Shown: in pieces, positions 24,576-36,276 of the stretch | How the letters are laid out: each line of letters starts with the position of its first letter | How positions within the stretch are numbered: the first letter of the stretch is position 1 | Source of the DNA: Cavia porcellus | Lineage: Eukaryota; Chordata; Mammalia; Rodentia; Caviidae | Length of the DNA stretch: 64,000 nucleotides | NCBI RefSeq assembly: GCF_034190915.1 | Contig: NW_026947489.1 | Span: 62,248,001 to 62,312,000 of the forward strand | Direction of reading: 5' to 3' | The notes under the pieces: model-generated | The model's input: the letters and a program-made list of their open reading frames with translations, nothing else | The model's database searches: none | What the model was told of the DNA's origin: nothing | Translations under genes and position numbers: made by a program

Positions 24576-26963
24576 GAATAAGCACGAGCATGTGCACAAG
24601 CCTGCCAGGCCTGCCTGGTTCAGAAGCAGCACATACTCTTGCTGCCCACCAGAGAATGTGCATATGTGAATAAGACCCACACCTCTCAAGGCTGCACATA
24701 GCCCTGAGTACTCTAGTTGCTTATCACAGGTCACAGGCATGGCCATAGGACTTCTTGGTACCGGAGTCTTGCCATTTCTCAAGAACAACAGCAGACCAGG
24801 GTCAAACGTGAGGTGAAGCTCAGATGGGGCGCCTAAAATGGCAGGTGGTCCCTCCTGGACATGCAGTCTTCTTCCTGAAGCCCAGAAGCCCTAGGACTCC
24901 TGTCACTGTGTGGGAATCCATACCTCCTAAGATAATCTGTTGAGTCCAGGTGGGTCAGCACAGGAGGGTCAGCAACCCAGCGACCCAGGTCTCTGGTTAC
25001 CATCTCCCTTGGGTCAAAATCCAGGAGCCTCAGAACAGGGCCTACTGATCTTTTTTTCTAAAGAATTAGCCACTGAACCAAGTCAAAGCCTTCTCAGAGA
25101 TGCCATAGGATGGTCTCCTGGTGTGAAAATAATACTACAGAGCAGTGGGCCAGCCTGGAAGCCTGGAATCCACTCACATCTCCCATGGAAATATGATCTG
25201 AATTCAAAATCAATGTGAACAGGGCTAACCTGGGTCCTGAGCTGGGTTCTCCTCCATCTGCCCACATTTCCCTGGTTCAGTGGTAGAGTGTGACTACACT
25301 AATTCCAGGTGCTCCTATAATCACCAAGTGGAGATCACACAATGGCTGTATGTGCTTTCTGTGCTCCATGGCACAGGGTCACTCACGCTCTTTGCATAAC
25401 CAGTGGGTGACAACCTTTAGAAACATTGAACACTTGACACAGAAAGGTCAACACAAGAGGCTCACAACACCTACTGAGGCTATTCCTTCCTTCAGGTCCC
25501 TGAGGAGAAAAGCAAGGCGCCTTCCCAAGGGAGTCATCTTCACTGAGTAGCATCACATACAGCAAAGCCAGGTCACCAGCCATTTGCAATGTGGGGACAG
25601 GAAGGCCATGAGACTCTTCCTCATCCTGGGGCTCTGGAAAGAGTCGCCTGCAGGGTGAAGTGAGCCCCATCCATTCCCTGAGCACATGCGGTGCTGTGAG
25701 GATCCCAGCTCCGACATTCAGCTGATCTCTCAGCTATGCTAGACCTACTGTGTCCTGCTGTGTGGAGGACACTACTGTCCCTGTGGGCCTGTGCCCTTTT
25801 CAGCAGAAAACTCACAACAAGTACGGGCAGCCACGAGTGACAAGGCTTCTCTAAGCCTGTTTCTCTGGATGGAGGGCGCTCTCTGGCCTGACTGGGATAA
25901 TGGTGCTAACAACATCTGGCTCCCCCTGTGCACTCAGTACTGTTGCTGGCAATCTTATCGTCCTCACAACTGTGGCCTACAGCAGGAAGCACTGCCTGCT
26001 ATCTAGCAGCACATTGACTAAAATGGAGTGTTTTCTTTCCTAGGGCTTCGTAATTGTTAGGAAAATAATTGGCTTTGAATTGTAAATTTCAGTGAAGGCA
26101 AGCTTGAAGGAAGAGGTTGAGGAGGCAGAGTGATTCCCAAAAGCTCCAGTGGGGAAGGGCGCCATGCCAGGGCGGTGTGACCTGCTGCAGGCCAAGGGGT
26201 GGGCTGAGCATCCTCCCATGCTCTGCAGCTGAGGAGCAGTGTGAGAGAGGCTGGTACTTCCCAGTGTCTGGAACCACTTGACTGCCCTGCACTTGTGCAG
26301 AAGTGTGTCCACACACTCTGACTGCACTGTGTGAGACGACTAAGACGGGATTGTGGTCTGTCTGGCAGTAAGAGGACCAGTCTGACAGTGGTGTAGGCCG
26401 GGAGAAGCAGTGCTCACAAAGCTGGGCAGAGGCACAGGCCGAGGGTGGACCTGTTCCACACAGGAACGTCCTTGATTGTTAAGAGCGTGTTCCCTCAGGA
26501 AAGCCGCTGTGGGAAGCCAGGCTGGCAGTGCTATAGCTCTACTGAGAGTCTCTGATTAGTTGTCAGCCGGACCTGCCCAGATGCCTCTCTCCAAGGACGG
26601 ACCCAGGCTGAATGAAAGGTGCTCACCCTGGGTCAAGTCTACCATGGGCTCAGGGCTTCTCATCGCCCAGACTGTGGCGGAGTCTTAACTGGAATGAGGA
26701 AACCCACATGGCAGGAAGGTGGTCTGCTCAGAACCAGACATGGAGCCTACTGCCAGGGCCTCCTTACCCAGAAGGGTGCAGAAGAAGACTGGCTCTCAAG
26801 GCCTCTGAATTGTGTAGTGGTCAGCAGCTCCCACATGCTGGGCCACAGGGCAGAGACAGAGACCCTGACAGCACCAGTCACATGCTGCTCAGAAAAGGAA
26901 AGCTTCATGTTCTCACAGGGACAGGAACACTGCTGGGCCTGTGGTGTCAAGGACGGAACCTAC
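24576..26963. other. VIPR2 intron 4, exon 4-proximal part, unassigned
   Basis: No repeat family or exon recognised. Long chance ORFs at 26612-27026 run across exon 4 on the opposite strand and should not be annotated. Confidence 0.5.
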
Positions 26964-27061
26964 CTTACTTTCATCCTCGGGGTCACTGTAGCCACATGCA
27001 TCTATGAAATCTGGGAATGTCTCTGACCATCCATCACTTGTACAGTTTTTGCTTATGTTTC
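26964..27061 (-). CDS. VIPR2: VIPR2 exon 4: end of HRM domain and linker to TM1
   Basis: This 98-nt exon follows a TTTGCTTTCCAG acceptor and ends AGTAAG|GTAGGT, phase 1 to phase 0, with the split codon G|GA (Gly). It codes NISKNCTSDGWSETFPDF then IDACGYSDPEDESK. It supplies the last two HRM cysteines and two overlapping-region sequons (NIS and NCT), plus the acidic linker to the first membrane helix. An alternative GT one codon earlier (GAAA|GTAAGG) would break the frame into exon 5, so the downstream donor was chosen. This is one of the best conserved parts of VPAC2. Confidence 0.96.
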
Positions 27062-28905
27062 CTGGAAAGCAAAGTTTAAATATTTTATCTGCGAGTCTGT
27101 GGAACTCAACTCAGGACCAATGACACAGCAGGGCCGAGGCCTGACCATCCTGTAGCAGCGAGTATCTGCTCTGCCTACTCAGAAGCTCTTTCTTGGCTTT
27201 CCCACTCATACCATCTGTCCACTTCTGCTTCAAGGGCTTAGTAGAGACCTGCGGACATACCCCGTCGTAAGTCAATAAAAAGAAGTTGTAATTCTAACTT
27301 CTGTAACTTTGAATGCTTTTATTTTGAAGCAGAGTAATTTTGAATTTTTTCACCATGAATCACTGTGGCCAAGTTGGACCCTGCCACCCACTATGGCTAC
27401 TAGTCCTCCTCTGCTCACTGGACCTGCTCTGAGCACTGTCCCATGCTCTCCTATTATGCCACAGCTCCTGGTACTTGTTTTTCTCTCTTCAGCCCAACTC
27501 TGATCCTTCTCTGCCCAAGAAGCAACAGCTCCTGCCAACTGGAATTGTGGGGTTAAGGTTTATCTGCAAGAAATAAAGGCAGCTGTGATTTCATAATCTG
27601 CCTGTTTGTACCTAAATCTAAAGTTCCACATTAAGCTCAGAAATGCAGTGTCCTCTTTGTCTCCAAAGAATGTGTCCTCACCAGTAGCCACACAATCAGA
27701 CAAAGAAAGAAAGGCTTGAGCCCTCCTGAGCCTACCAGGCCTAAGAACCTGCCCAAGCAGAGTCTCTGTGCCCTCCCCAGAGTTTCTGCTTCCTCTGGGC
27801 AGTGCCCACAGGACCCAGAGCATCAGATTTAGCAAATTATCTTCACTTATATCACCTCTTTATTTTTGGGGCAACCTCAGGAGCTAGAGTTGGTGGGTGC
27901 TGCTGATCCCACTTTACTGATGGAAGAATAAGGTCCTGAAGGTTAGATGACTACTGAGTAGGAGACAGATTTTCTGACTCCATAGTCCTGATACTTCTTT
28001 ACAGTGTGGTTGCTTCCCTGCCCATGGCTTTGAGTAATCAGACAAAACTGAGAGCAAGCTCATTCTACTGCAGCGGCAACTCACCACCAACTCCTGTCAG
28101 GCAAGGTGGTGAGTGGGGCAAGACCAAGGCCTGATTCCATAGGCTGCAGAGTTTCTCTGGGGACCACTTTTTTGATGGTCCTCCAGAGGTGTCTCATTCT
28201 CAAGCCACATTTGACAGCTGTTCACAGGGCCAGGCTGCTTCCTGGCCCTGTGCTAATAGCATTGGAACTTTTCAGAATATTTACGACCCAGTCATTGACT
28301 GAGTGGGAGTTTTAAAGTTCAGATTCTCTCAAGTGATAGGTCACTCAACACTGTAGATGACTCATACACAGGTGTGACATCATCTTTGAGCTGCTGCAAG
28401 TAAGGAGCAAGGGTCCTTCCCCCATCCCAGTCTGTTCCTAGAACTTTAAAGTTCAGCATTATCAAGCTTCAAAGTTTCCACCCTCTAGCACTCACGCAGA
28501 AAAAAATAAAGTTCTCCACAGTTCTGCAAGCATCAGGCTTTCCTGTTTCCTGTTTCTAGATGCATCTTCTATTCTCCAGTTTTACAGATAGATGTCTCCA
28601 TGATAGGAAAATCTGGACTACTCACAAAAACTAAACCCTCATCTCAGAAACAAGTGGCGTGTGTGCCTTGTGCAGAGCAAGCCAGGCACAGAAGAGGGGT
28701 CTGGGCGATGTCTGAGACTGCAGACTCAGAAGATGCAAACTTGAGGTAACATCCAAAGATCTGGGGAAGTGGGGCAGAGGACAGTAGGGTCAGTGCCGCA
28801 ACCTGGCCACCACCCAAAAGAGGAAAGCTCAGCCTAGAGATTCTCCTGCCAGTGTCAGAGCTTCAGGAGCTGATTCTTCCCTCTTCCCTCACAACCCAGG
28901 GCACA
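27062..28905. other. VIPR2 intron 3, unassigned part
   Basis: Nothing recognised apart from the SINE that follows at 28906. Confidence 0.5.
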
Positions 28906-28990
28906 GGGCTGGGAGGTAGCTTGGCACAGTGCCTGCCTGGCAAGCATATGGTACTGAATTCAATCATCCCCCCCCCCCCAAAAAAAAAAA
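28906..28990 (+). repeat. ID-type SINE with C12-A11 tail
   Basis: GGGCTGGGAGGTAGC, CCTGCCTGGCAAGCAT and a decayed B box are followed by 12 C (28968-28979) and 11 A (28980-28990). The copy lies 316 bp from exon 3 in intron 3, in antisense orientation to VIPR2. Confidence 0.85.
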
Positions 28991-29306
28991 GAAGATCCAG
29001 GGAACATTCTCTCAGGTTTATGGCAGTTCTTCTCTGCAGAGGCCACTGGAATCTTTGCCACTTTTCCCACTACCCCGAAAGCAGTTTTGATGGTGACTCT
29101 CTAAGTGCATCTCAGGTTGTATCTCAGGCTGCATCAAGTGGATGGTGTCCTCCTGCTCTCCAAAGTCAGTGCTCATCCCAGCACAGCCATGCTGTTCTCT
29201 GGCTGCACTTCGTAGCAGAAGGGGCCAGAAGTGGCCACAGGAAGAGAGGGAAAAACCGACCCTCAGATGCAAACTCCGGGGGCAGGAGTCAGCACACATG
29301 ACATAC

Positions 29307-29414
29307 CTGGCTTGGTGTAGAAGTTGCTGAACACCGTAGGGCAGGGCACGGTGACTGTCTCCCCCAGGTCCGCAGCGTGCCAGCATGTGAGGTTGTCCCA
29401 GATGCCAGGGCAGG
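29307..29414 (-). CDS. VIPR2: VIPR2 exon 3: HRM domain core
   Basis: This 108-nt exon is flanked by a CTCCTTCCAG acceptor and a GTATGT donor and runs phase 1 to phase 1. The first codon is split (G|CC, Ala). It codes [11 protein letters not shown], then [10 protein letters not shown] and VFSNFYTKP. Three conserved cysteines, the WDN motif and CW are present; these form the disulfide-locked fold that captures the C-terminal part of VIP/PACAP. NLT is an N-glycosylation sequon. The segment after CW reads HAADLGE where human has RPANVGE, so this loop has diverged, but no structural residue is lost. Confidence 0.96.
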
Positions 29415-29659
29415 CTGGAAGGAGAAGCAGAGTGTGAGGGCATATAGCCCACGCGGCTCACAGAGGCAGTGGCTGTGGTCAGACATTAGCAGGGAGGAAA
29501 TCCACAATCAGACAACTATCCTGCAGGCTACTTCTGAGAAGCGCAAACAGCAGTGTCTCCAACAGCAGCCTGGGCACTCATTTAATTAATTTTGGTGAAA
29601 CAACAAGGTCTGTGCTAGAAAATATTTGAATAATTCAAGTGCTGTGCACTTTTAAAAGC
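29415..29659. other. VIPR2 intron 2, exon 3-proximal
   Basis: Short unassigned segment between the exon 3 acceptor and an old L1 piece. Confidence 0.5.
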
Positions 29660-30100
29660 TTTATTTCAATTAAGTGACAAAAATAACTTTATGTATTTTT
29701 GGGGTAAAAGTGGTGTCACTGTACACACTAATGAGCATATCCACCACCTCAAGTATTTACCACTTCTTTGGGATGAGATTAGTTAAGTTTTACTCCTGTA
29801 GTATTTTGAAATACACATTATTAAGTACAGATGCCTGGCTGTGTGATAGCTCCCTGGGACATACTCCTCCCTTCCAACCAAAAGTTCACATCCTCTCCTC
29901 CCCAGCTGCTGGCCGCCACCTCCCTCCTCTTTGCTTTTGTGATCAACTCATAGATTCCAGTTCCCCAGGAAGTGACCCTGACGCACCTGTCTTTCTAAGC
30001 CTGTTTCAGTGATGTTTTGCTTCAGAACCATCTATGTTGCTGCAAATGATGTGATCACCAGCTCTTTAATGACTGAATAGTGTTCCACTGTGTATCCAGA
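29660..30100 (-). mobile_element. Ancient L1 3' end, antisense
   Basis: Phrases such as ATCTATGTTGCTGCAAATGA, GACTGAATAGTGTTCCACTG and the preceding CCCCAGCTGCTGGCCGCCACC stretch match the antisense of L1M-type 3' UTRs. It is non-coding and strongly diverged. Confidence 0.7.
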
Positions 30101-30101
30101 C

Positions 30102-30198
30102 CATTTTTTTTTTTTTGTATTTTTGATACCAGGTATCAAACTCAGTGCTTTAGGCTTGCCAGGCAGGTGCTGCACTTCTGAGCTACATCCCTACCCCA
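30102..30198 (-). repeat. ID-type SINE
   Basis: T run, GATACCAGGTATCAAACTCAG, CTTGCCAGGCAGGTGC and ACATCCCTACCCC form an antisense ID copy inserted at the edge of the old L1 fragment. Confidence 0.88.
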
Positions 30199-31188
30199 TC
30201 ACATTTTTAATAAAAAAATCTGAATTTAAAAATTCAAAATTATGTTTCCATTTCAAAAGAATCACTGCTTACTTCTTATTGATTTGCACCATGCTGTGGC
30301 AGAAGGGGCATCTTTTGGGTAATAGTGTTGGAGACTTAATTAATGGGGTAGAGACAGTCAGGAGCCCAGCGAGCCAATCCTAGGTAAAGTGGAAGTCATA
30401 AAACTCAGTTCCTCATTGTTCTAATTAAAAACATGAGTATGTGCATTATGTTGGCTTAGCGTTCAGAGCTGAAGGCCTTCTTCCAGCTTGAGCCGACCCT
30501 AAATGCAGGGTGGAAAACCCAGCTCTCGTGGGGTCTCCTGGAAGGGCTGGCCCTTTGCTGTGAGAGAAGCCATGGTGAGAGCCACGCAGCAGTGTGAAGG
30601 CTCGAGTGCCTGCCAGCTGGATGTGCTGGAGAAGTGACCCAGCTGCCATGGATAGTGCCACAGGCACCCTCCACCCGCCACCCAAGAGGCTCCTCCACAG
30701 AGCTCCTGAGACCCCAAGGCTGTGCAGGAAGGCCCAGTAGTGTCAGGGAGCTGAGCTGGATGGAATCACAGCATCTCCCACCAGCAGCAGGGCCAGAACA
30801 ACTTTCTTCCTACCCGACCAGGCTGAAAACCTTACCATTCATACTTGCTCCTTTCCTGTTGCTGGGGTGCAGGCACAACACCCACAATTTGAGGGAGGAG
30901 GGGCTTACTTTCCTGCGTGAGTTCCGTCTATGGTGGGCTCCAAGGCAGAAGCAGCATGATGGAAGGGGCCTGGCTGAGGGCTCCAGGTTAGGAAGCAGAG
31001 AGCAAAGGGAGGCACAGGGACAAGAACCCTCCTTCAGATCCTGACCCACTGACCCATCTCCAATCAGGTCCTACCTCTGACCAGCACACTCAGCTACTGA
31101 GCTCATGAGTGGACAGATCCACTGGTGACTATGATACTCCATGATCCAATCACTTTGCAACTGCAAGAGACTTCTAGGGGACATTTTA
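30199..31188. other. VIPR2 intron 2 stretch, unassigned
   Basis: Only chance ORFs (for example 30634-31044); no motif, splice context or repeat family recognised. Confidence 0.5.
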
Positions 31189-31292
31189 CTATGCTCTTTG
31201 TTGTTTGTTTTATTTTTTGGTACTGAGGATTGAATTCACGACTGTGTGCTTACAAGGGAGGCACTTACGCTGCTGAGCTAAATCTTCAGCCC
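31189..31292 (-). repeat. ID-type SINE with perfect 15-bp target duplication
   Basis: The insert contains TTTTTTGGTACTGAGGATTG, a decayed CTTACAAGGGAGGC and ATCTTCAGCC. The duplication CTAGGGGACATTTTA is exact at 31174-31188 and 31293-31307, so the insertion limits are certain. Confidence 0.92.
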
Positions 31293-31307
31293 CTAGGGGA
31301 CATTTTA

Positions 31308-33170
31308 GATCTAAATGATGACACTGTTCCATGGGGATTTAAATACCTCCAACCACCATGTCCTCTGGGACTGTGCCGTCTGCACATGAGCAGCCAGGCT
31401 CCTCCCAAGGACACCATTTGAGTAAGACATCTTCCCAGAGGCCTACTACTGGAATGGGTACACCACTGGGTATCATATGGTGTGTGTGAGAAAAGCCATG
31501 GTGAACAAGATGGGAATCATTTCATTGCCCAGATGGAGGGAGAACATGGCCTGAACATCACTTCACCATCCCCTGGTTGTGTCTCCTCTGTGTGCTGGGT
31601 ATTGAAGGCACAGAAGGATGTTAAAATGTTAGCAAGAAGATGAGAGACAAGGAGAGAGGAATTAGAGAGGGGCCCTATTTGAGTGTGGGAAGAAAAGTGG
31701 CTCAGGCCTCTGTCTGGACCAGCTGAGGTGAGCCAACTACAGTGGGGACCTCACAGTCAGGTCCAAGATCATTTATTATAGAGGGTGATTCTTTTCCTTC
31801 CTAGGAGAAACCGCAGAAAAGTACTCTCTGTACCCTGGCCACTTCTAGTATTGCATTTGCTGTGGCCAGAAGAGAATGGCCATCTGGCAGGATATGGAGC
31901 TACACAGAGCTCCTCTCCAAGGCTGTGGTTCTCTCAGGTTTACCTGAGTCATACTCTAGGAAGAAGAGCCAGGAGTGGGCCAGGCTTACTGTCCAGCACC
32001 CTGAGCTCCTGAGGACAGAGCTCTGAAGAAAGTCAACTGTGAGGCCCCATGCTCCAGATGCTACACCAGAGCTATAGCAGAGCTGAGGGGAGCTGGACTT
32101 GGCCTGTGAACTCCTTGGCTTGGTGCTGCCTCCTTGGCCCATGCTATCAGCTTTTTCCAAGGTCCCTTCACTGGAGCACTGCACCCATTCTACATTTTCC
32201 AGACTTGCTGCTGCATGGCCCTCCAGGCCAGCTGGCTTCATGGGGTGACACTGTGAGGAGGCTCCAAGTAGCGCTCCCTGCCCAGCAGCACCCAGTGTCC
32301 AGCTGCTGTTTGTAACCATTGCTTTCTCCCAGTGCATCCTTCCTGCAGGTCTCCTCAGGTGGGGTTTCCCCTTCACAGGGGACGGCAACTCACAAGCTCC
32401 ATCACCAAGCCTGCAGAGGGTCCTGTAAGGTCCACTTACGAGTTCTGCTCAGGGCACCTGGTCCCCATGAAATAGACCTGTCCCCAACACAAGTTCTTTT
32501 TACAGAAGCAGGAGGTCATTCACACTGACACCTTCCTTCCTTCTTTTTCATTTAACAATGTATCTCTTACATTTTCATGTGATTTGGGTAGAGTGTTATC
32601 AGTTTAATGGCTGCATAGTGTTCCAGTCTATGAAGTGTGATCAAAATATTCCATGAATGTTTACATTAAAATTTATTGCAAAGCACATTGCCATTGGTTC
32701 TCTTTAAAAATACTTTGAACCTCACACTTTGAACACATTTATCCTGTCATTCTCATTTAGCACACTTTTGATCACACTGCATGTAACAGTTAAATCTTCA
32801 TCTGTAAGCCCTTAAATATGCACTATACTTATGATGAAATAATTGTCTCACAGGATACATAGTTATTAAGTACTGAACAAGGTAAAATATGCTTGATTTT
32901 TGGTTTTTTAGGAAGAATTTTTGTTTTTTTTTCAATTGATGAGGAAACTATGAGACTTTGAGAATGCTGATTAGTGAATATGTAAAGAGCAATTAGAATT
33001 AGAGAATCCAACACATTCCTGCTTCCAAACATAACTAGTTTGGATGAAAATCAATAGATTACAAGATACTGATACTATTTCTGAATTATTGAAATGAAAA
33101 CGCAGGTAGCCACTGACAGGTTTAGGAATAGCAGAGGCTTCATGATGACAACACAGCCATCGGTTCTGAG
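31308..33170. other. VIPR2 intron 2 stretch, mostly unassigned
   Basis: A probable ancient L1 3' end (antisense) lies at about 32540-32800, with the phrase TTAATGGCTGCATAGTGTTCC. The rest was not recognised. Confidence 0.5.
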
Positions 33171-33174
33171 GTGT

Positions 33175-33482
33175 GCTTATCTTGGTGGACCTGAAGCTGT
33201 GTGGAGATCACCTGTGTGGGGCTGCACCTGTGCAGGGTTTGCTGTGTGCCTCACCTGTGTGTTCCTGGGTCTGTGCAAAGCACACCTGTTCTGGGCTGCC
33301 CTGTGAGTGTTTGTGCCTGTTGTCCCTGTACCTGTGTAGAGATCAGTCACATTGGGCTGCACCTCATGGGGTTCACCTTTGTGAGGCTGTCTTGAGTGGG
33401 CCTATACCTGTGTGGGGTTGCACTGGTGCAGGGCTCACCTATGCAGGCTCACCTGTATGGGGATCACTCATGCAGGCAGGTT
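33175..33482. repeat. Degenerate minisatellite of CACCTGTGTGGGGCTG-like units
   Basis: About 300 bp are built from diverged units of roughly 15-30 bp containing CACCTGTGTGG, GGGCTGCAC and GTGCAGGG in changing order. All three frames stay open in places, which produces cysteine- and leucine-rich chance ORFs. No fixed period was measured. Confidence 0.65.
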
Positions 33483-34959
33483 TCTGTCTCCTCCAATAAG
33501 GTGTGGGCTGGGCAAAGAGTTTTCTGGGATTCCTCTGAGTTCTACATTTTGAAGTCCTTTAGAAAAACTTATAGTCTTCATTTTGGCCTAAAGCCACTGA
33601 TCCTCTATGCATGCTGTCACGGAGCTAAAAGCTGGATGGAACTGGGAACAGAAATTGTTTGCAGGTTCTTTGTCCTCTGAACTATAGCCATCTGTTCTGA
33701 CCTGGATTGGCCCCTGTAAGTAACTCTTTCCCGCCAGCCTCATATAGCCGTGGCATCACTCAGGCTCACAAAGGACACTGTCTTCTCTTAGGCTCTTGCA
33801 GGACCTGAGCCAGCATCTCTTGTAGAGTTGCCCTGCTTGGGGGGCCAGCATACTGAAGATCTTTCTCATAACCTGGAGCCTAGATCCAGCTGTGTACAAC
33901 CTCTGTCCCAGCCCACAGGGGCCTCCGAGGTGAGATGTCAGTATTTTGGCAGTATTTCCATCACTACCTCACTGTGGGTTTCTGCTCAGAGACCTCTCAC
34001 AGCGACACCATTCCGAATACCTGGTGTCACTTGGACACTTGGTATAATCACTTCACAGCCATATAAGCTGACCATGAAGAGCATGACAGACTCTGTGGAG
34101 TCTATTTTCTGAGCTTGGGCCCATGGTAGAGATGCAGATAGTGGTCTTTGGGAAGTTGCTTATCAGGGAACCATGGCACAAGAGGTCCCTGTGGGAACAT
34201 GGAGGAAGCAAAGTATGACTGCCCCAGGTCCAGATCTCATGGTCCTGAGGGGGAGAGCATGGTGACAGGGCAGTGAACCCTCACCTGCAGATGGCCACAC
34301 TGCCAGTGCCCTTGGACCTGGGCTCCTCTGCAGACCTCACTGGAGACTGCCTGCTCAGGTGGTCGACAATCAAATACCCTGTTGCTCTGAGTCGCAGTAA
34401 GTCCTGGCACGCTGAGTGGAACAATGACTATACGAATTCTGCCACATGAAGGATGTATTTTCTTTTTGTTCTAAGGATGCAAATTTACATTATTTGTCCT
34501 TAAACTATTTCCAAATAAGACAAGGAGAAATACATTTATAGATTAGCAAAGGTGGGTACGGTGCCAAATGCCAATTTACAAAAGCTGCAATTAGGAATGA
34601 CAATAATTGCTACTGGCAGAAGCAGAGAAGAGGAAGCCTTTTGAGGGAAATCCCCAAAGTGACTGTCAGAACGATGAGAGGAACATACTCTGAAATAGGT
34701 GGAGGGCAAAATGTGGTGTATTCTTCTCGAAGACAATCAGGATAGCTGTAAGATTACCCCATGCTGTGGGGCTAGAGATTACTTAGGAGACAAAGACACA
34801 GCTCAGGGTGTAATGATAACCTGTCCGGGACAGATCCTAAGCAGTGGGTTGCTCCTTCCCACTGATTTCACATGGCTTTCTAGATGAGCTCCAGCCAAGT
34901 GTCTTATGATTTTCAGTACTGAGCACTTACTAATGCTCGCTGACATCTGTGGGCAATTT
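33483..34959. other. VIPR2 intron 2 stretch, unassigned
   Basis: No exon or repeat family recognised. Confidence 0.5.
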
Positions 34960-35233
34960 CATGAGCCAGTGTAGACAGAGTGACCCTGACCTTACTGCGG
35001 TTTTACAAGCTATGATGTGGGCCAAGCGACCTTCACTGTGTTGAGCTCTCATGAGCCACAGTGTGGACAGAGTGGCTGTTATCTGATGGCTGTCTCATGA
35101 GTCACAGCGTAGACAGAGCGGCTGTCACCTTATGGCACTCCCAGGAGCCACGGGGTGGATGGAGCGGCTATCACCTTACTGCGCTGGCATGAGTCACAGT
35201 GTACACTGAGTGGCTGTCTCCTTATGAAACTCC
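34960..35233. repeat. Six-copy 46-bp minisatellite in VIPR2 intron 2
   Basis: Unit starts are at 34960, 35006, 35050, 35096, 35142 and 35188. The consensus begins CATGAGYCACAGTGTGGACA and continues GAGYGGCTGTCACCTTATGG. The last four units are exactly 46 bp; the second is the most decayed. Outward decay to the left suggests growth at the right-hand end. Confidence 0.88.
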
Positions 35234-36159
35234 TTCCAGCTCTGGGACAAAGCCCTTCCCAGCAGAAGGACAGCAGCATCTAAGTGGCCAACACAGCTGT
35301 CAACGTGTGGATTGCTGGTTGACATGCCGGGCTACAGTCAGGTGCACATGTCACTGAGGAACATAGAGGAAATAGGGAAAGGAGGGAACTGAGCCCCCAC
35401 ACAGCTGGGATGCCACGTATGTTTTGAGTGCTTCCAAGACACTGTGAAGACAGCTCTGCAGACCCTGGGGAGACCTGGTTGTCTATCTAGTTCAGGGATG
35501 TCATCAAATAGATCTGATGTGACCTCTAACACATAAGAGATGAGAATGTGGCTTAAAGAGAAGCTACTGGACCACCAGAGGCCATTCCAATACTATGATC
35601 TTGAAGTCACTCTTCAAATGGTGGTGAAATATTTCATTCCTAGCAACTAGGACACCATCTGTAGCAAAATAACATCAGCTGCCCAGGAGCCTGAGAGAAA
35701 CCAAAGGAACACGCCAGAGTCTTATACAGCTCTTACACAGAATTTATGAATGAATCCAGAACAGTCTGAAGATGGACTACTAAAAGCTACAACATAAAAA
35801 GAAGAGAATGACAATCAGAATAAATGGACACATTGTGTGTCAGCAGTGTGCATGCAAAGGACAGAAGGTGCTGTGTGCGGGGTCACAAGGGGGGCTGGGA
35901 GGTGCTGGCTGCAGTGAGGTCTGGTGAGGATGCTTCTCACCGTATATATTTTTAAACAGTATTTTCCCATGTGAACAAATTGCTCTTTTTTATTGATGGG
36001 TTCACTGAATGCAGCTCTTGAGCTCAAACATAAGGCAAGTGCTCTACAACTAAGGTTAATTCCTAGCCTCTCACTTAACTTCTAATGTAAGAATGTTCAC
36101 TAATTCCTTAAACAAAAGCTTCTAAAATACGTTTCTAAAGCCTGTAGGACTTGGGGTGC
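35234..36159. other. VIPR2 intron 2 stretch, mostly unassigned
   Basis: A decayed antisense ID-like piece may lie at about 36010-36066 (AAGGCAAGTGCTCTACAAC). Otherwise nothing recognised. Confidence 0.45.
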
Positions 36160-36276
36160 AAGCCAAGTTTGGTGACACACACGTGTAACCCCAGCACTCT
36201 GGTGGGGATCGTAAGTTTGAGGCCAGCCCGAACCACCTAGTGAGGGCCCTGTCTCACAAAACCAAAAGGGAAAAAA
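36160..36276 (+). repeat. B1-type SINE
   Basis: AAGCCAAGTTTGGTGACAC, TGTAACCCCAGCACTCTGG, TTTGAGGCCAGCC and CCCTGTCTCACAAAACC are the ordered landmarks of a 7SL-derived B1 element with an A-rich tail. Confidence 0.88.

Noticed and set aside
26612..27026. Two long plus-strand ORFs (131 and 135 codons)
   Set aside because: They run over VIPR2 exon 4 on the wrong strand and have no motif or start context.
33173..33499. 108-codon cysteine-rich ORF resembling a secreted protein
   Set aside because: It is read through a degenerate minisatellite that is open in several frames.
34960..35233. CRISPR-like array of regularly spaced repeats
   Set aside because: The units are contiguous 46-bp tandem repeats without unique spacers, in a mammalian intron.
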